A stretch of DNA of 64,000 nt from Thermoplasmata archaeon (GTDB lineage Archaea; Thermoplasmatota; Thermoplasmata; Lutacidiplasmatales; UBA184): positions 1-64,000 of the forward strand of contig JAJYXQ010000030.1 in assembly GCA_021796385.1 (NCBI GenBank), given 5' to 3'. A program made the position numbers and the translations under genes. Positions within the stretch are counted from its first letter, which is position 1; every line of letters starts with the position of its first letter. Below, one piece after another: positions 7,382 through 15,574 of this stretch. The notes under the pieces were generated by a model. That model ran no database searches and was not told the DNA's origin. It worked only from the letters and a program-made list of their open reading frames with translations.

Positions 7382-8088
7382 TACGGCTGAGGTTCTCGAA
7401 GTTCGGCCACTATAAAGGCGTGCCTCCTATAGTAAGGGTCCAAAGGACTCGGCTCTCCGACGCGGAGAGTCCGCTGCAGCTCCGCGAGGCACTGATGCAA
7501 GTGTTCTTGGGCGCTTCTCTCGCGTCCCAAGCTCGCGAGCTTTAACACCATCATGAGACGACCACCCGTTCGTAGGAAACGGGTCACATGCTCGGTGGCG
7601 ATACGTACCTGGTCCGGTTGTGGGATGTCCATGTAGATGATGTCGACCGGGGGTACCCAACCGAGATACGACCCACTTTCCCTGACGTCCTTTAGGAGGG
7701 GAACGATGTTGGGCCAGAGGGTGGCGGTGCCAAGCAACTGGGCAAAGGCCCGCGGGCTCTTCTCGACGGCATACACGATACCCCGGGGACCCACGAGGTC
7801 GGCGATATGACTCGCCGTGGTTCCCGTGGCCGCCCCTAGATAGAGCACCATGTCATTGGGTTGGGGAGGGCGGGGTGGGGCCTTTCCCACGAGCGCTGCA
7901 GCCAGTTTCGACCGGGCAGGCTCGAACGACCTCCAAGAACATCCATTCCGGAAACGGAACCGCTCCCGCGGTGAAAGGGGAGATCGTGCACTCGTGCGCG
8001 TCCACAGGGTCGGTCGGCCGCCTAGGGTCTCCCGGGCCAGCGGACCCGACCAATCCTCCAGAGAGTTACGCACTGCCGGAGCCTCCAT
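7381..8088 (-). CDS. flpA: Fibrillarin-like rRNA/tRNA 2'-O-methyltransferase
   Basis: The 235 residues carry the Rossmann methyltransferase core with MVLYLGAATGTTASHIAD (SAM-binding motif I), YAVEKSPRAF (motif II), DIIYMDIPQPDQ (the family has VDxVYxDVAQPxQ) and MMVLKLAS, all diagnostic for fibrillarin. It is the catalytic subunit of box C/D sRNPs, methylating rRNA and tRNA riboses under sRNA guidance together with Nop5 and L7Ae. It overlaps the Nop5 gene by 23 nt, the usual archaeal pairing. The N-terminal about 40 residues are Arg/Ser-rich and poorly conserved. Confidence 0.95.
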   Translation of the reverse strand: MEAPAVRNSLEDWSGPLARETLGGRPTLWTRTSARSPLSPRERFRFRNGCSWRSFEPARSKLAAALVGKAPPRPPQPNDMVLYLGAATGTTASHIADLVGPRGIVYAVEKSPRAFAQLLGTATLWPNIVPLLKDVRESGSYLGWVPPVDIIYMDIPQPDQVRIATEHVTRFLRTGGRLMMVLKLASLGRERSAQEHLHQCLAELQRTLRVGEPSPLDPYYRRHAFIVAELREPQP

Positions 8089-9007
8089 GCTTACGCAAGA
8101 GCTCGCGGATACGACGTTCCTTCCTGACGATCAACCACGCCGTTCGGTCCTCATGCGAGACGAGGTCGGCACGAAGGGCTGGAACGGTCAACGAGGCGAG
8201 GCTCCGTGCAAAAGCACCGCGGGCAGAAGAGGGCAATCGCTCCATGCCCAGTGCGCGGTACAGCACACCATGTTTCGGGGGGCGGCCCGGGGACCTACGG
8301 CGCGACCCGATCAACTGGACACGTGAAGCATTCAAGCCACGCAGCGAGGACAAACTTCCCGACTCGGACAGCAGTCGAGCCGTTGTCCGGAACCCGATCA
8401 GGGCGCAAGTGCAGGGAAGCAGCTTTTGTGTTTCCCGCTCGAGGTCGTGCTCCGTATCTCCAAGGGCCTGGCGGATATCGTCTTGAAGTCGAACAGAACG
8501 TCGGTGCTGGCTGGCGGTAGGCGTGCCTGCGGTCGCCGAGCGTTCAAGACGAGTTGCATACTCCTCCTCTCTCCCTGCCAAGCGCTCCAGCCGATCGCAT
8601 TCCTCAGAAAGGAGGGCTATCTGTTCTTCCGGGCTCTCGAGCCTTCTTTGGAGCGATAGCCGAGAGAGCGGGAGCAGGGATGCGGGAGGCAACGGGGCAA
8701 AATACCTTTCCCGTAGCTTACGCAACTTCGCATCGGGGATCGGAACGGTGCGGATCCGCAAGGATCGTGCGACGGATTGTGAGAGGGGATCACTCGCTGC
8801 GAGTTGCGTCGGAAGGGATCCGTGAAATTCCCTTCGGACCCAAATGACGAGCGGCTCGGGAGCCTCTTCGGAGCGAACCATATCCAAAAGGGACTCCCCA
8901 CTGGGCAGAGCCCAGGAACCCTTCTCTTTCAGGTCCGGCCCCGTCAGGAGGACCTTTCGTCCTAAATGGATGAGATACGGGATCTCCATGGTTCGGCTGC
9001 AGTCCAA
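8066..9007 (-). CDS. Divergent Nop5 (box C/D sRNP core protein)
   Basis: About 307-313 residues (TTG 9007 or ATG 8989). The assignment rests on the C-terminal Nop-domain signature: LIGFRTTARLLSESGSLSSL, then SRVQLIGSRR and PPKHGVLYRA, matching the helix and the PPKHG loop that contact L7Ae and box C/D RNA. A coiled-coil stretch (about 105-170, rich in Glu/Arg/Leu) precedes it, as in Nop5. The protein is shorter than usual, and the N-terminal fibrillarin-binding domain is hard to recognise. The placement directly before flpA strongly supports the identity. No close paralogue is present in this window. Confidence 0.8.
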   Translation of the reverse strand: MDCSRTMEIPYLIHLGRKVLLTGPDLKEKGSWALPSGESLLDMVRSEEAPEPLVIWVRREFHGSLPTQLAASDPLSQSVARSLRIRTVPIPDAKLRKLRERYFAPLPPASLLPLSRLSLQRRLESPEEQIALLSEECDRLERLAGREEEYATRLERSATAGTPTASQHRRSVRLQDDIRQALGDTEHDLERETQKLLPCTCALIGFRTTARLLSESGSLSSLRGLNASRVQLIGSRRRSPGRPPKHGVLYRALGMERLPSSARGAFARSLASLTVPALRADLVSHEDRTAWLIVRKERRIRELLRKHGGSGSA

Positions 9008-9038
9008 ATCTCCGGCGCAGTGTGCTGCGGCGATGCCT

Positions 9039-9572
9039 TCACTCTAGGACGGTTCGCAATACTTCTTCTGCCGAGTGACGGAGCTCTTGCACCGTTCCCT
9101 CGTTTACGAGCATGTGGTCGGCCAACGCCAGCGCATTTCCGATACCGAACTTGAGTTCCCGCCGGTCTCGCTCATAGAAAGCTTCGTGGCTCATGGCATC
9201 GTCCCCCCGTCCTCGCTTCAACAGCCGTTCGTACCGGGTGTCCGGAGACGAATGGACCCCAATCAATACAAGGTCTCCAAAGTTATGTCGGAAAAGGGAA
9301 AGTTCGTCATCCCCTCGGCAACCATCGATCAGGGTCTTCGTTTCGGTGACAAGAGGGATCACCCTCTTTGCCCATATCGAATGACCATGTTTCTCTCGCT
9401 CTTCGTTGGCGATGCGTCCGATGTTCTGATCATTCAGGGGAAGTCGGCGTCGCTGAGTTTCGGCGCGAACGAGGTCGCCCATCTTAATCACATGAAAGCC
9501 CAAGTCCTTGGCTACCGAGACAATCTCGTCCTTGCCTGACCCGGGCATTCCCACGGTCACGACCAGCTTCAT
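9039..9572 (-). CDS. UPF0200 P-loop nucleotide kinase-like protein
   Basis: These 177 residues begin with a P-loop (VTVGMPGSGKDEIVSVA), have the GDLVR segment after the first helix, ...ETKTLIDGCRGDDEL and a C-terminal helix. This pattern fits the archaeal UPF0200 family, related to dephospho-CoA, CMP and AMP kinases. The physiological substrate is not established. The ATG overlaps the stop of the upstream coiled-coil gene by ATGA. Confidence 0.8.
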   Translation of the reverse strand: MKLVVTVGMPGSGKDEIVSVAKDLGFHVIKMGDLVRAETQRRRLPLNDQNIGRIANEEREKHGHSIWAKRVIPLVTETKTLIDGCRGDDELSLFRHNFGDLVLIGVHSSPDTRYERLLKRGRGDDAMSHEAFYERDRRELKFGIGNALALADHMLVNEGTVQELRHSAEEVLRTVLE

Positions 9573-10165
9573 GCGCGTCCGGTCTCGATCTTGTGAGTGC
9601 CTGCTTCAGAAACGTCGGCCTCGGTCGCCTGTTGGAGTCGGTCCGCGCGCATGTTGTCATTGTGCGCCTCGATATCGTAGGCCTTTGCCTTTTCCTCGTG
9701 AATGTCGGCATTGACCTTCTTGACGGAGGAGATGGCCATGTAGTGCGAAGCTTTGGAATCATAATAGGCGGCCTTTCTCTGGTACTTGACGACCTTCTCT
9801 TGGAGCTTCCGGATCCGAAGATGGATCTTGCTCTGGTCTCGGGGACGAACACCGCCCGTGCCCACCGCTTGGGCTCCAACCTTGAGCTCATCTTGAAGCT
9901 CCTTCATCTGTTCTTGAAACACGGGGATCTTCCCCGTTACGAGAGCGGACTTCTCACGCATGATGGTTGCTTTGTGTTTGTAGCGTTCCATGGAGGTCAT
10001 GTACTTGGACGCCTTGTGCCGGAGCTTCATCGCGATGTGGGCATTCTTCTGAGCGCGCTCCCTAAGCTTCTGAATGTCAGCGTACTCTTGGCTGAAGAAA
10101 CGCAACCGGGTCTCCGGTAGACCCCCCGATGTTCCCATTCCAGGCGGTGGTGGTTGTCCACTCAT
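9569..10165 (-). CDS. Coiled-coil protein, first gene of the flpA operon
   Basis: The 198-residue, highly charged protein is mostly alpha-helical, with heptad-like Lys/Glu/Leu patterning between residues 25 and 185. It has unusually regular Lys/His/Tyr-rich helices (RHKASKYMTSMERYKHKA) and no enzyme motif. I do not recognise the family. The start codon at 10165 is 27 nt from a TATA box, so it is the promoter-proximal gene of the operon coiled-coil-UPF0200-nop5-flpA-PPC. The basic character and company suggest RNA or ribonucleoprotein binding, but this is inference. Confidence 0.7.
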   Translation of the reverse strand: MSGQPPPPGMGTSGGLPETRLRFFSQEYADIQKLRERAQKNAHIAMKLRHKASKYMTSMERYKHKATIMREKSALVTGKIPVFQEQMKELQDELKVGAQAVGTGGVRPRDQSKIHLRIRKLQEKVVKYQRKAAYYDSKASHYMAISSVKKVNADIHEEKAKAYDIEAHNDNMRADRLQQATEADVSEAGTHKIETGRA

Positions 10166-10188
10166 GTTAGCGTCTCTATGCCCCCCAC

Positions 10189-10196
10189 TTTAAAAA
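10189..10196 (-). promoter_or_regulatory. TATA box of the nop5-flpA operon
   Basis: TTTTTAAA on the minus strand lies about 27 nt upstream of the ATG at 10165, placing transcription start at or next to the start codon. Confidence 0.55.
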
Positions 10197-10336
10197 CGTG
10201 ATGGTGGACCGCGCAAAACGATGAGGGAACCCTTTCTTCTGAAACATCGTGCCCAAATGCATTCGCCTCCGCCCGGACTGGGCGCTCAAATAGTGAGGGA
10301 CCTTGACAACCGTGGGGTGTGTGCCTCACTACGGAG

Positions 10337-10882
10337 ATGGACTTGAATCGGTGGGTGTTGGTCCGACATGCGCCCGCATCACCACGGGACTTTTCGCGCT
10401 GGCCGGACGACCGGGAACGCCCCCTGCGGGCCTCGGGAAGAAAGGAATTCCGGCAGTCTGCGCTTGGACTCTCAACACTCCTGAGGGATCCCGGGTGTAT
10501 CGCAAGCAGCCCTTTTTTCCGGGCCCGGGAAACCGCACTTCTGGTCTCGCATGCCTTGGGACCTCAATGGCCGGTCTTGTTTTGGGACGAGCTTGTTCCG
10601 GATGCCAATGTTGGGGACCTCTTCGAACGAGCTCGGAAATTGACTAGAAGAGGAGACACGGTATTGGTGGGGCACGAACCGCTTCTTTCACGCCTTGTGG
10701 GATACTGTCTCACCGGAACCGAGGTCTCCGTTCTCAAATTCTCCAAAGGGGGCGCCGTCTCCATCAACTTCCCGGAGAAGGTCACCCCAAGCGGCGGGCA
10801 ATTGGAATGGGCCCTGACCCGGAAGCAGCTTGCTCGCCTGTCAAATGCGAATTCAAAACGGTCCTCTTCACGCCCTTCTTAG
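10337..10882 (+). CDS. SixA-type histidine phosphatase
   Basis: The product begins MDLNRWVLVRHAPAS, with the RH motif carrying the phospho-accepting histidine. It continues with SSPFFRARETALL (the second Arg) and DTVLVGHEPLLSRL (the second His), the four conserved residues of the histidine phosphatase superfamily. The size (181 residues) matches SixA-like members. ATG 10337 is favoured by alignment with the family start; a GTG at 10319 is also in frame. Archaeal SixA-like genes often sit beside exopolyphosphatase and CHAD genes, as here. The substrate is unknown. Confidence 0.85.
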   Translation: MDLNRWVLVRHAPASPRDFSRWPDDRERPLRASGRKEFRQSALGLSTLLRDPGCIASSPFFRARETALLVSHALGPQWPVLFWDELVPDANVGDLFERARKLTRRGDTVLVGHEPLLSRLVGYCLTGTEVSVLKFSKGGAVSINFPEKVTPSGGQLEWALTRKQLARLSNANSKRSSSRPS

Positions 10883-11396
10883 GGTGGCCCGGTAGTCTGT
10901 CGTTAGCGTGTTTTTCACCCCAACCAATGGAACGCTCCTCCTGGCAACCCTTTCGTCAATTCGGGTAATCGTGTTCCGACGCGGGACGCCTTAGACCCCA
11001 TACCATCAGGTACCCCGCCATGAAATGGGCTTTACCTCTTCCGGAGCCCCCGTCCTGAATTCGGATTCTTCCACTCAATATGCTGTGACGTTCCCGTTCT
11101 CCCACACCTAGACATGGGTGACAAGCACGGATGATACATGCCTACACTTTTCCCCACTAGCTGCTAAAACCCTCGGCTTTGGTCGCACGATCCCTTCAAT
11201 GTATCGATGCGATGCCTTGGTAGACCCAACCGGTGGATGGACCTCAACGCGGGCCAACGTTCCCATCGAGCAGAAAGACTTGACCTATGTCCGCCTCGAA
11301 GCTGTTGGTGGAGTCTCTATGTGCCTAGGATGCCGTTCGGTTTATGAGCGCCTCAGGGTTCCCGACAATGTGCGGAAACGACCCCCGTCCCTCTCA
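10883..11396. other. Long intergenic region before ppx
   Basis: About 510 nt separate the sixA-type gene from the likely ppx start. An in-frame extension of ppx (from GTG 11118) runs through it, but the translation shows no family resemblance. The region contains the shorter copy of a dispersed repeat (11094-11170). No strong TATA box was found. Confidence 0.5.
11094..11170 (+). repeat. Dispersed repeat, short copy
   Basis: The block at 11109-11134 matches 33988-34013 at 22 of 26 positions (core GGTGACAAGCAC). The block at 11140-11170 matches 34290-34320 at 26 of 31 positions (core AGCTGC). The leading CCGTTCTCCCA is also shared. In the long copy the two blocks are about 270 nt apart; here they are fused at GATGA. 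Confidence 0.7.
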
Positions 11397-13007
11397 ATGT
11401 CGAACGTCGGTGAAGAACCGGTATCGGTTCCCTCCCGAACTTTAAGTCAGCGGGTTGCCTCAGGGCGTACCCCCCTGGGGTGGTCCCGCGCGACGTACTC
11501 TCGGCCATGGAAAAATCGACCTTTTGCCGTGATCGATCTGGGATCGAACTCTGCCCGGCTGGTCATTTACCGGAGTGCACCGCTAGGTCCAGCCTGGAGC
11601 GTTCATGAGTGCAAGGAGTATCCGAGGCTTGTCGAGGATATCGGCCCGGACGGAGGTCTTAGCAAGGCGGCTATACGCCGAGGCTTGGCCACCCTGCAGC
11701 GGTTCCGCCGGATCCTTGACACGAACGGTGTAATTGATATCCGAGCCGTCGCCACCAGTGCGGTACGAGAGGCACCCAACGGCGCGGCGTTTGTGGCCGA
11801 TGTTCGGAGAAGGTACCGGATCCCGCTTCAGGTTCTTTCCGCGGAGGCAGAGGGCCAATATGCCTACCTCGGTGTGGCAAGCGCCATTTTTCTCCACAAC
11901 GATCTCATCGTTGATCTCGGCGGTGGGTCCCTTCAGGCCATACAAACCCGAAATTCGGAATTGTCGCGCTCCCTTTCTCTGCCACTGGGCGCTTTACGCC
12001 TTCACCGACGCTACCTGGATCACGATCCACCCAAGCCCCGTGAGCTTCGAGCACTCGAAGACCATGTGGATGAGGAACTTCGCGCCATCGACAGGTTCAA
12101 GCTCTCCTCCGACGAGCGGATCATCGGAGTGGGTGGTACCATTCGGTCCCTCGCCCATGCGATGCAGGCCATCCGGGGGTACCCTCTTGCGCGGGTGCAT
12201 GGCTACGAACTCCGGACCCGCGATCTCGAACGGCTTTATGACATCCTTTCCGAGAGCGCAATATCGGTCCGCAGAGAGGTCCCAGGGGTCTCCGCCGACC
12301 GGTCCGACATCATCGTGGCTGGACTTGCTACGGTCCTGGGGATTCTACACCGTCGTCGAGGGAACTCGCTCCTGGTCTCGGGGTGCGGGATTCGGGAAGG
12401 CCTAGCCCAAGACATCCTAGGACGCCCTCTTCCCGCCTCGGTCGAGGAGATGGCCCAAAGCAGTGCCTTAGCCTCGTTATGGGCATCAGGTTCCGATGGA
12501 GCCCACGCACGTCGGGTCTGGGGGCTTTCCCTTGCGCTGTTCGACCTGACACGATCGCTGCATCGCTTGGGGTCGGAGGAGCGCCTCGTCCTTGAAGTCG
12601 CGGCGCTCATGCACGACATCGGGGCGACCCTTTCCTATCCGTCCCACGCCGCCCACTCGGCCTATATCCTTCGTAGCCGCCCCCTGTATGGGCTTTCCCA
12701 TAGAGGTTTTCTGCTCTCCTCGCTCATCGTGAGCATGCATGAGGGAAATGATGTTCCATCGGATACCGTACGACGGTATCCCTTGGTGTTGGAAGAGGAG
12801 GACTTGAAGGTGGCGCGTACCTTAGGCACCTTGCTTGCGCTTGCGGAGTCGCTCGGCGATGTGCAACCCCGTCCTCGCCTTCGAAGGAAAGGCAAGAGGG
12901 TCTTTGTCTCATTTTCGCCGAACTCGGCCTTCGATCCACGCCTCTTCGAACGATCGTGCCGGTGGATGCGCAAACACCTTGAGGTGAAGGTCCGTGTTGA
13001 ATCCTAG
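11397..13007 (+). CDS. ppx: Exopolyphosphatase/GppA phosphatase with HD domain
   Basis: From ATG 11397 this gives 536 residues. The actin-fold Ppx/GppA core is clear: FAVIDLGSNSARLVIY (phosphate 1), LIVDLGGGSLQAI (phosphate 2) and IIGVGGTIRSLAHA. The C-terminal third has a degraded HD-type helical domain (VLEVAALMHDIGATL, then SHAAHSAYIL). The family hydrolyses terminal phosphates of polyphosphate and/or pppGpp; in archaea polyphosphate is the expected substrate. ATG 11397 is the closest in-frame start; the first about 45 residues remain unaligned. An inverted repeat GAACCG-n4-CGGTTC (about 11415-11430) lies near the start. It overlaps the next kinase-like gene by 14 nt. Confidence 0.88.
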   Translation: MSNVGEEPVSVPSRTLSQRVASGRTPLGWSRATYSRPWKNRPFAVIDLGSNSARLVIYRSAPLGPAWSVHECKEYPRLVEDIGPDGGLSKAAIRRGLATLQRFRRILDTNGVIDIRAVATSAVREAPNGAAFVADVRRRYRIPLQVLSAEAEGQYAYLGVASAIFLHNDLIVDLGGGSLQAIQTRNSELSRSLSLPLGALRLHRRYLDHDPPKPRELRALEDHVDEELRAIDRFKLSSDERIIGVGGTIRSLAHAMQAIRGYPLARVHGYELRTRDLERLYDILSESAISVRREVPGVSADRSDIIVAGLATVLGILHRRRGNSLLVSGCGIREGLAQDILGRPLPASVEEMAQSSALASLWASGSDGAHARRVWGLSLALFDLTRSLHRLGSEERLVLEVAALMHDIGATLSYPSHAAHSAYILRSRPLYGLSHRGFLLSSLIVSMHEGNDVPSDTVRRYPLVLEEEDLKVARTLGTLLALAESLGDVQPRPRLRRKGKRVFVSFSPNSAFDPRLFERSCRWMRKHLEVKVRVES

Positions 13008-13722
13008 TCCGGCCAAGGATACCCGGTCCAGCACGGGACTCCGGAGAATCCCGTATCCGGGGAAGCTTCTGGTCTTCGAAGGACTTGATGGGAGTGGAAA
13101 GTCGACCCAGGCCCGGCTCCTCCTCAAGTACCTCTCGGCCCGAGGTTACCGGGTCTTCTTTACGGAGTGGAACTCCTCGGAGCTGGTCTCCGGGATTATT
13201 CGACGGGGGAAGCGCAAGAACCTGTTGACCCCCACCACTTTCTCCTTGCTTCACGCCACCGATTTCGCAGACCGGTTCGAACGGCACATCTTGCCCCCAC
13301 TTCGTGCCGGGTACATCGTGATATGTGACCGGTACGTGTATACGGCCTACGCGCGGGACATCGCGCGGGGTTGTGACCCCGCCTGGGTAAAAAACCTCTA
13401 CTCCTTCGCCGTGGCTCCAGACAAAACCTTCTATTTCCGCGTACAGGTGGAAACTGCCCTCCGGAGGAAGGAGGTCTCCCGGCTCAAGATCAAGCATTAT
13501 GAGGCCGGTATGGACCTGGGATTAGCGAGCGACATAACGGAAAGCTACATCCGCTTCCAAACGATGATGAAGCGCCAGTATGACCTGCTCGCCCGAACCG
13601 AGGGATTTTCAGTGCTGGATGCGGAGATCGACATCGAGGGATTGCAAAGGCAGGTCCGAAGTTCGATCCGCCCGCTTCTAGAAGGCTTCCCAAAAGAGGA
13701 GGTGCTCATCCATGGGGAGTAA
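12994..13722 (+). CDS. Thymidylate-kinase-like protein A (intact P-loop)
   Basis: The 242-residue P-loop kinase has Walker A FEGLDGSGKSTQARLL, the DR motif VICDRYVYTAYARD, and a LID-like segment RRKEVSR. These are thymidylate kinase/PPK2-superfamily hallmarks. It differs from ordinary Tmk in having Trp-Asn after the first strand pair (FTEWNSSELV) in place of the usual Thr/Arg-Glu-Pro, and in a motif HYEAGMDLGLASD that the next gene shares. It starts at GTG 12994, inside the ppx 3' end. Context (Ppx, CHAD) makes a polyphosphate- or nucleotide-dependent role likely; ordinary dTMP kinase cannot be excluded. Confidence 0.75.
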   Translation: MLNPSPAKDTRSSTGLRRIPYPGKLLVFEGLDGSGKSTQARLLLKYLSARGYRVFFTEWNSSELVSGIIRRGKRKNLLTPTTFSLLHATDFADRFERHILPPLRAGYIVICDRYVYTAYARDIARGCDPAWVKNLYSFAVAPDKTFYFRVQVETALRRKEVSRLKIKHYEAGMDLGLASDITESYIRFQTMMKRQYDLLARTEGFSVLDAEIDIEGLQRQVRSSIRPLLEGFPKEEVLIHGE

Positions 13723-14485
13723 AAGTCGTCCGACCGAGGGTAGGGCGCGACTGCGGAATCGTGGAGTTTCGACCCGGGTTCCATTCTCGACCTACGGCAC
13801 CCACTTGCCTGGCAGTCCAGTCGAGTCCCTTAAAGGAACGTTGATCGTCATAGAAGGTGCGGACGGGTCCGGCCGAACCACGGAGTGCGACCTGTTACGA
13901 GAATACCTTGAGGTGCAAGGGCGCGCCGTCCTCGAGACCGGGCTGCGCCGTTCGAGCCTTGTCTCTGAGCAAATCGACCAGGCGAAGAAGGGAAATCTGT
14001 TGGGCGCCACGACGATGGCGCTAATCTATGCCGTGGACTTCGCCGATCAACTCGAGAACAAGATCATCCCGGCCCTTTCTGCGGGTTATGTAGTGCTGGC
14101 CGATCGGTACATCTTCACGTTGATGGCCCGCGCGATCGTGCGTGGAGCCGAAAAGGCATGGGCCATGAAGCTTTACGAGTTCGCTTTGCGCCCGAACCTG
14201 ACACTCTTTCTGGACACGCGGACCGACATCCTGATGCACCGTGCCTTCAGCCGATACCAATCGCTTGACTACTGGGAATCCGGTATGGACATGGGCATCT
14301 CCACCGATCGCTTCGAAAGCTTCGACAAGTATCAGAAGCTCCTGAAGGAACAGTTCGACTGGATGGCCGAGGAATATCACTTCGTCCGGATCAACGCCAA
14401 CCGCTCGCCGGAAGAGGTGCACCGGGATGTCAGGTCTTCCGTGCAGGGACTCTTTGACGGGATACGGCTGGAATCGTTCCGTTGA
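13712..14485 (+). CDS. Thymidylate-kinase-like protein B (P-loop Lys replaced by Arg)
   Basis: The 257-residue paralogue of the preceding gene overlaps it by 11 nt. The P-loop reads IEGADGSGRTTECDLL: the catalytic lysine is Arg (codon CGA), which normally abolishes or greatly reduces phosphotransfer in this family. The DR motif VLADRYIFTLMAR and the shared motif YWESGMDMGISTD are retained. The pair therefore looks like one kinase plus one regulatory or scaffold subunit, by analogy with other kinase/pseudokinase heterodimers. It is translationally coupled to the CHAD gene (TTGA). Confidence 0.75.
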   Translation: MGSKSRPTEGRARLRNRGVSTRVPFSTYGTHLPGSPVESLKGTLIVIEGADGSGRTTECDLLREYLEVQGRAVLETGLRRSSLVSEQIDQAKKGNLLGATTMALIYAVDFADQLENKIIPALSAGYVVLADRYIFTLMARAIVRGAEKAWAMKLYEFALRPNLTLFLDTRTDILMHRAFSRYQSLDYWESGMDMGISTDRFESFDKYQKLLKEQFDWMAEEYHFVRINANRSPEEVHRDVRSSVQGLFDGIRLESFR

Positions 14486-15351
14486 GGAAGAGGCCATCCC
14501 GGGTCGACACGCTCGCGTCTGATCTTTCGTCGGCCGCCCGAAGAGTCACCCCCCGAAGCTTCTCGAAGGCACTCATCCAAAAGCGACTTTGCCTTCAAGA
14601 GGCACTCACGACCATTTCTGAGGGGGTAAGGCCGGCCGAGAATCGTATCCACACGCTCCACAAGGAGGTTCGGGCGTTCCGTGTGGAAGTCCGCATGTTA
14701 CGCCGATTGACCCCCGATGTTCAGGAGGGTGAAGTACGGAGCGTTGGCAAGTGGTTGGGTCGACTCTCGAATGCTTTGGGGGCCCTTCGCGATCTCGATG
14801 TGATCAACCGCCTCCTGACAAACAGGCTTCAAGGTTCTTCGAAAGAGACGCAAGGGCGAATCAAGGATTGGGCGAACGAAATTCGTAGTGAGCGAGCTCG
14901 ATTGAGGGCTGACCTTCAACGTCTTGCGACGGCTTCGCTCAGGCACATCGAACAGGCCGCTCTGGGGGGAGTATCTGAGCTCCCGGCCAAGGCATTTCGC
15001 CACCGCCTATTGAAATTGGTATCCCAGGCAGACCTCGAAGTCATCGAGGCACTTTTAAAGGCGCGAAAGAGGCCCACGGTGAAGTCGCTCCACCGTCTCA
15101 GGATAGCAATCCGGCGCGCCCGTCTAGTCCGGAAGGCAGCAACTCATGGGAGCGCCGGATTCCCTACGCCTTGGATCCGACTCCAACACGACCTTGGGTT
15201 AACGCATGACCAAGCGATCTTGGTAGATTGGGCAAGGGAAAAAGACATGCCACGGAGGGATCCTCCACTCTTTCGTCATTTTTACAAGAGGCTAGGCGAC
15301 CTCCAAAGGAAGTCGTCAAATCGAATTCATGACGATGCGCTTTGGCCCTAG
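14482..15351 (+). CDS. CHAD domain protein
   Basis: The 289-residue, strongly basic, all-helical protein has two CHAD repeats, each with the conserved His followed by spaced Arg/Lys: HTLHKEVRAFRVEVRML (about 54-70) and KSLHRLRIAIRRARLV (about 203-218). CHAD domains bind polyphosphate through these basic helices and often target it to granules. The start is TTG 14482, overlapping the upstream stop as TTGA. No CYTH domain is fused. It closes the SixA-Ppx-kinase-kinase-CHAD cluster. Confidence 0.88.
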   Translation: MRKRPSRVDTLASDLSSAARRVTPRSFSKALIQKRLCLQEALTTISEGVRPAENRIHTLHKEVRAFRVEVRMLRRLTPDVQEGEVRSVGKWLGRLSNALGALRDLDVINRLLTNRLQGSSKETQGRIKDWANEIRSERARLRADLQRLATASLRHIEQAALGGVSELPAKAFRHRLLKLVSQADLEVIEALLKARKRPTVKSLHRLRIAIRRARLVRKAATHGSAGFPTPWIRLQHDLGLTHDQAILVDWAREKDMPRRDPPLFRHFYKRLGDLQRKSSNRIHDDALWP

Positions 15352-15574
15352 GGCTTTTCGGGAACAACCGTCAAGCCCGGACCGCTTGGAACCACAATAT
15401 GAATGATCTGGGATCGTGGATTGGAGTGGTTCGGTCTGTCCCCCAAGAGACTGCTTCGGGAGATCATGCATCCGCCCTGAAGCTTTACGATTGAAGATTT
15501 TCAACGAGGATGCGAGTCCGCCAAATGGCTGGTTAAGGTTGGGTATTGCCGGCTAAGGCGATCGAACGGACGTA

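Noticed and set aside
11118..11396. N-terminal extension of Ppx from GTG 11118
   Set aside because: No Ppx family resemblance before about residue 130 of that reading, and the stretch contains part of a dispersed repeat.
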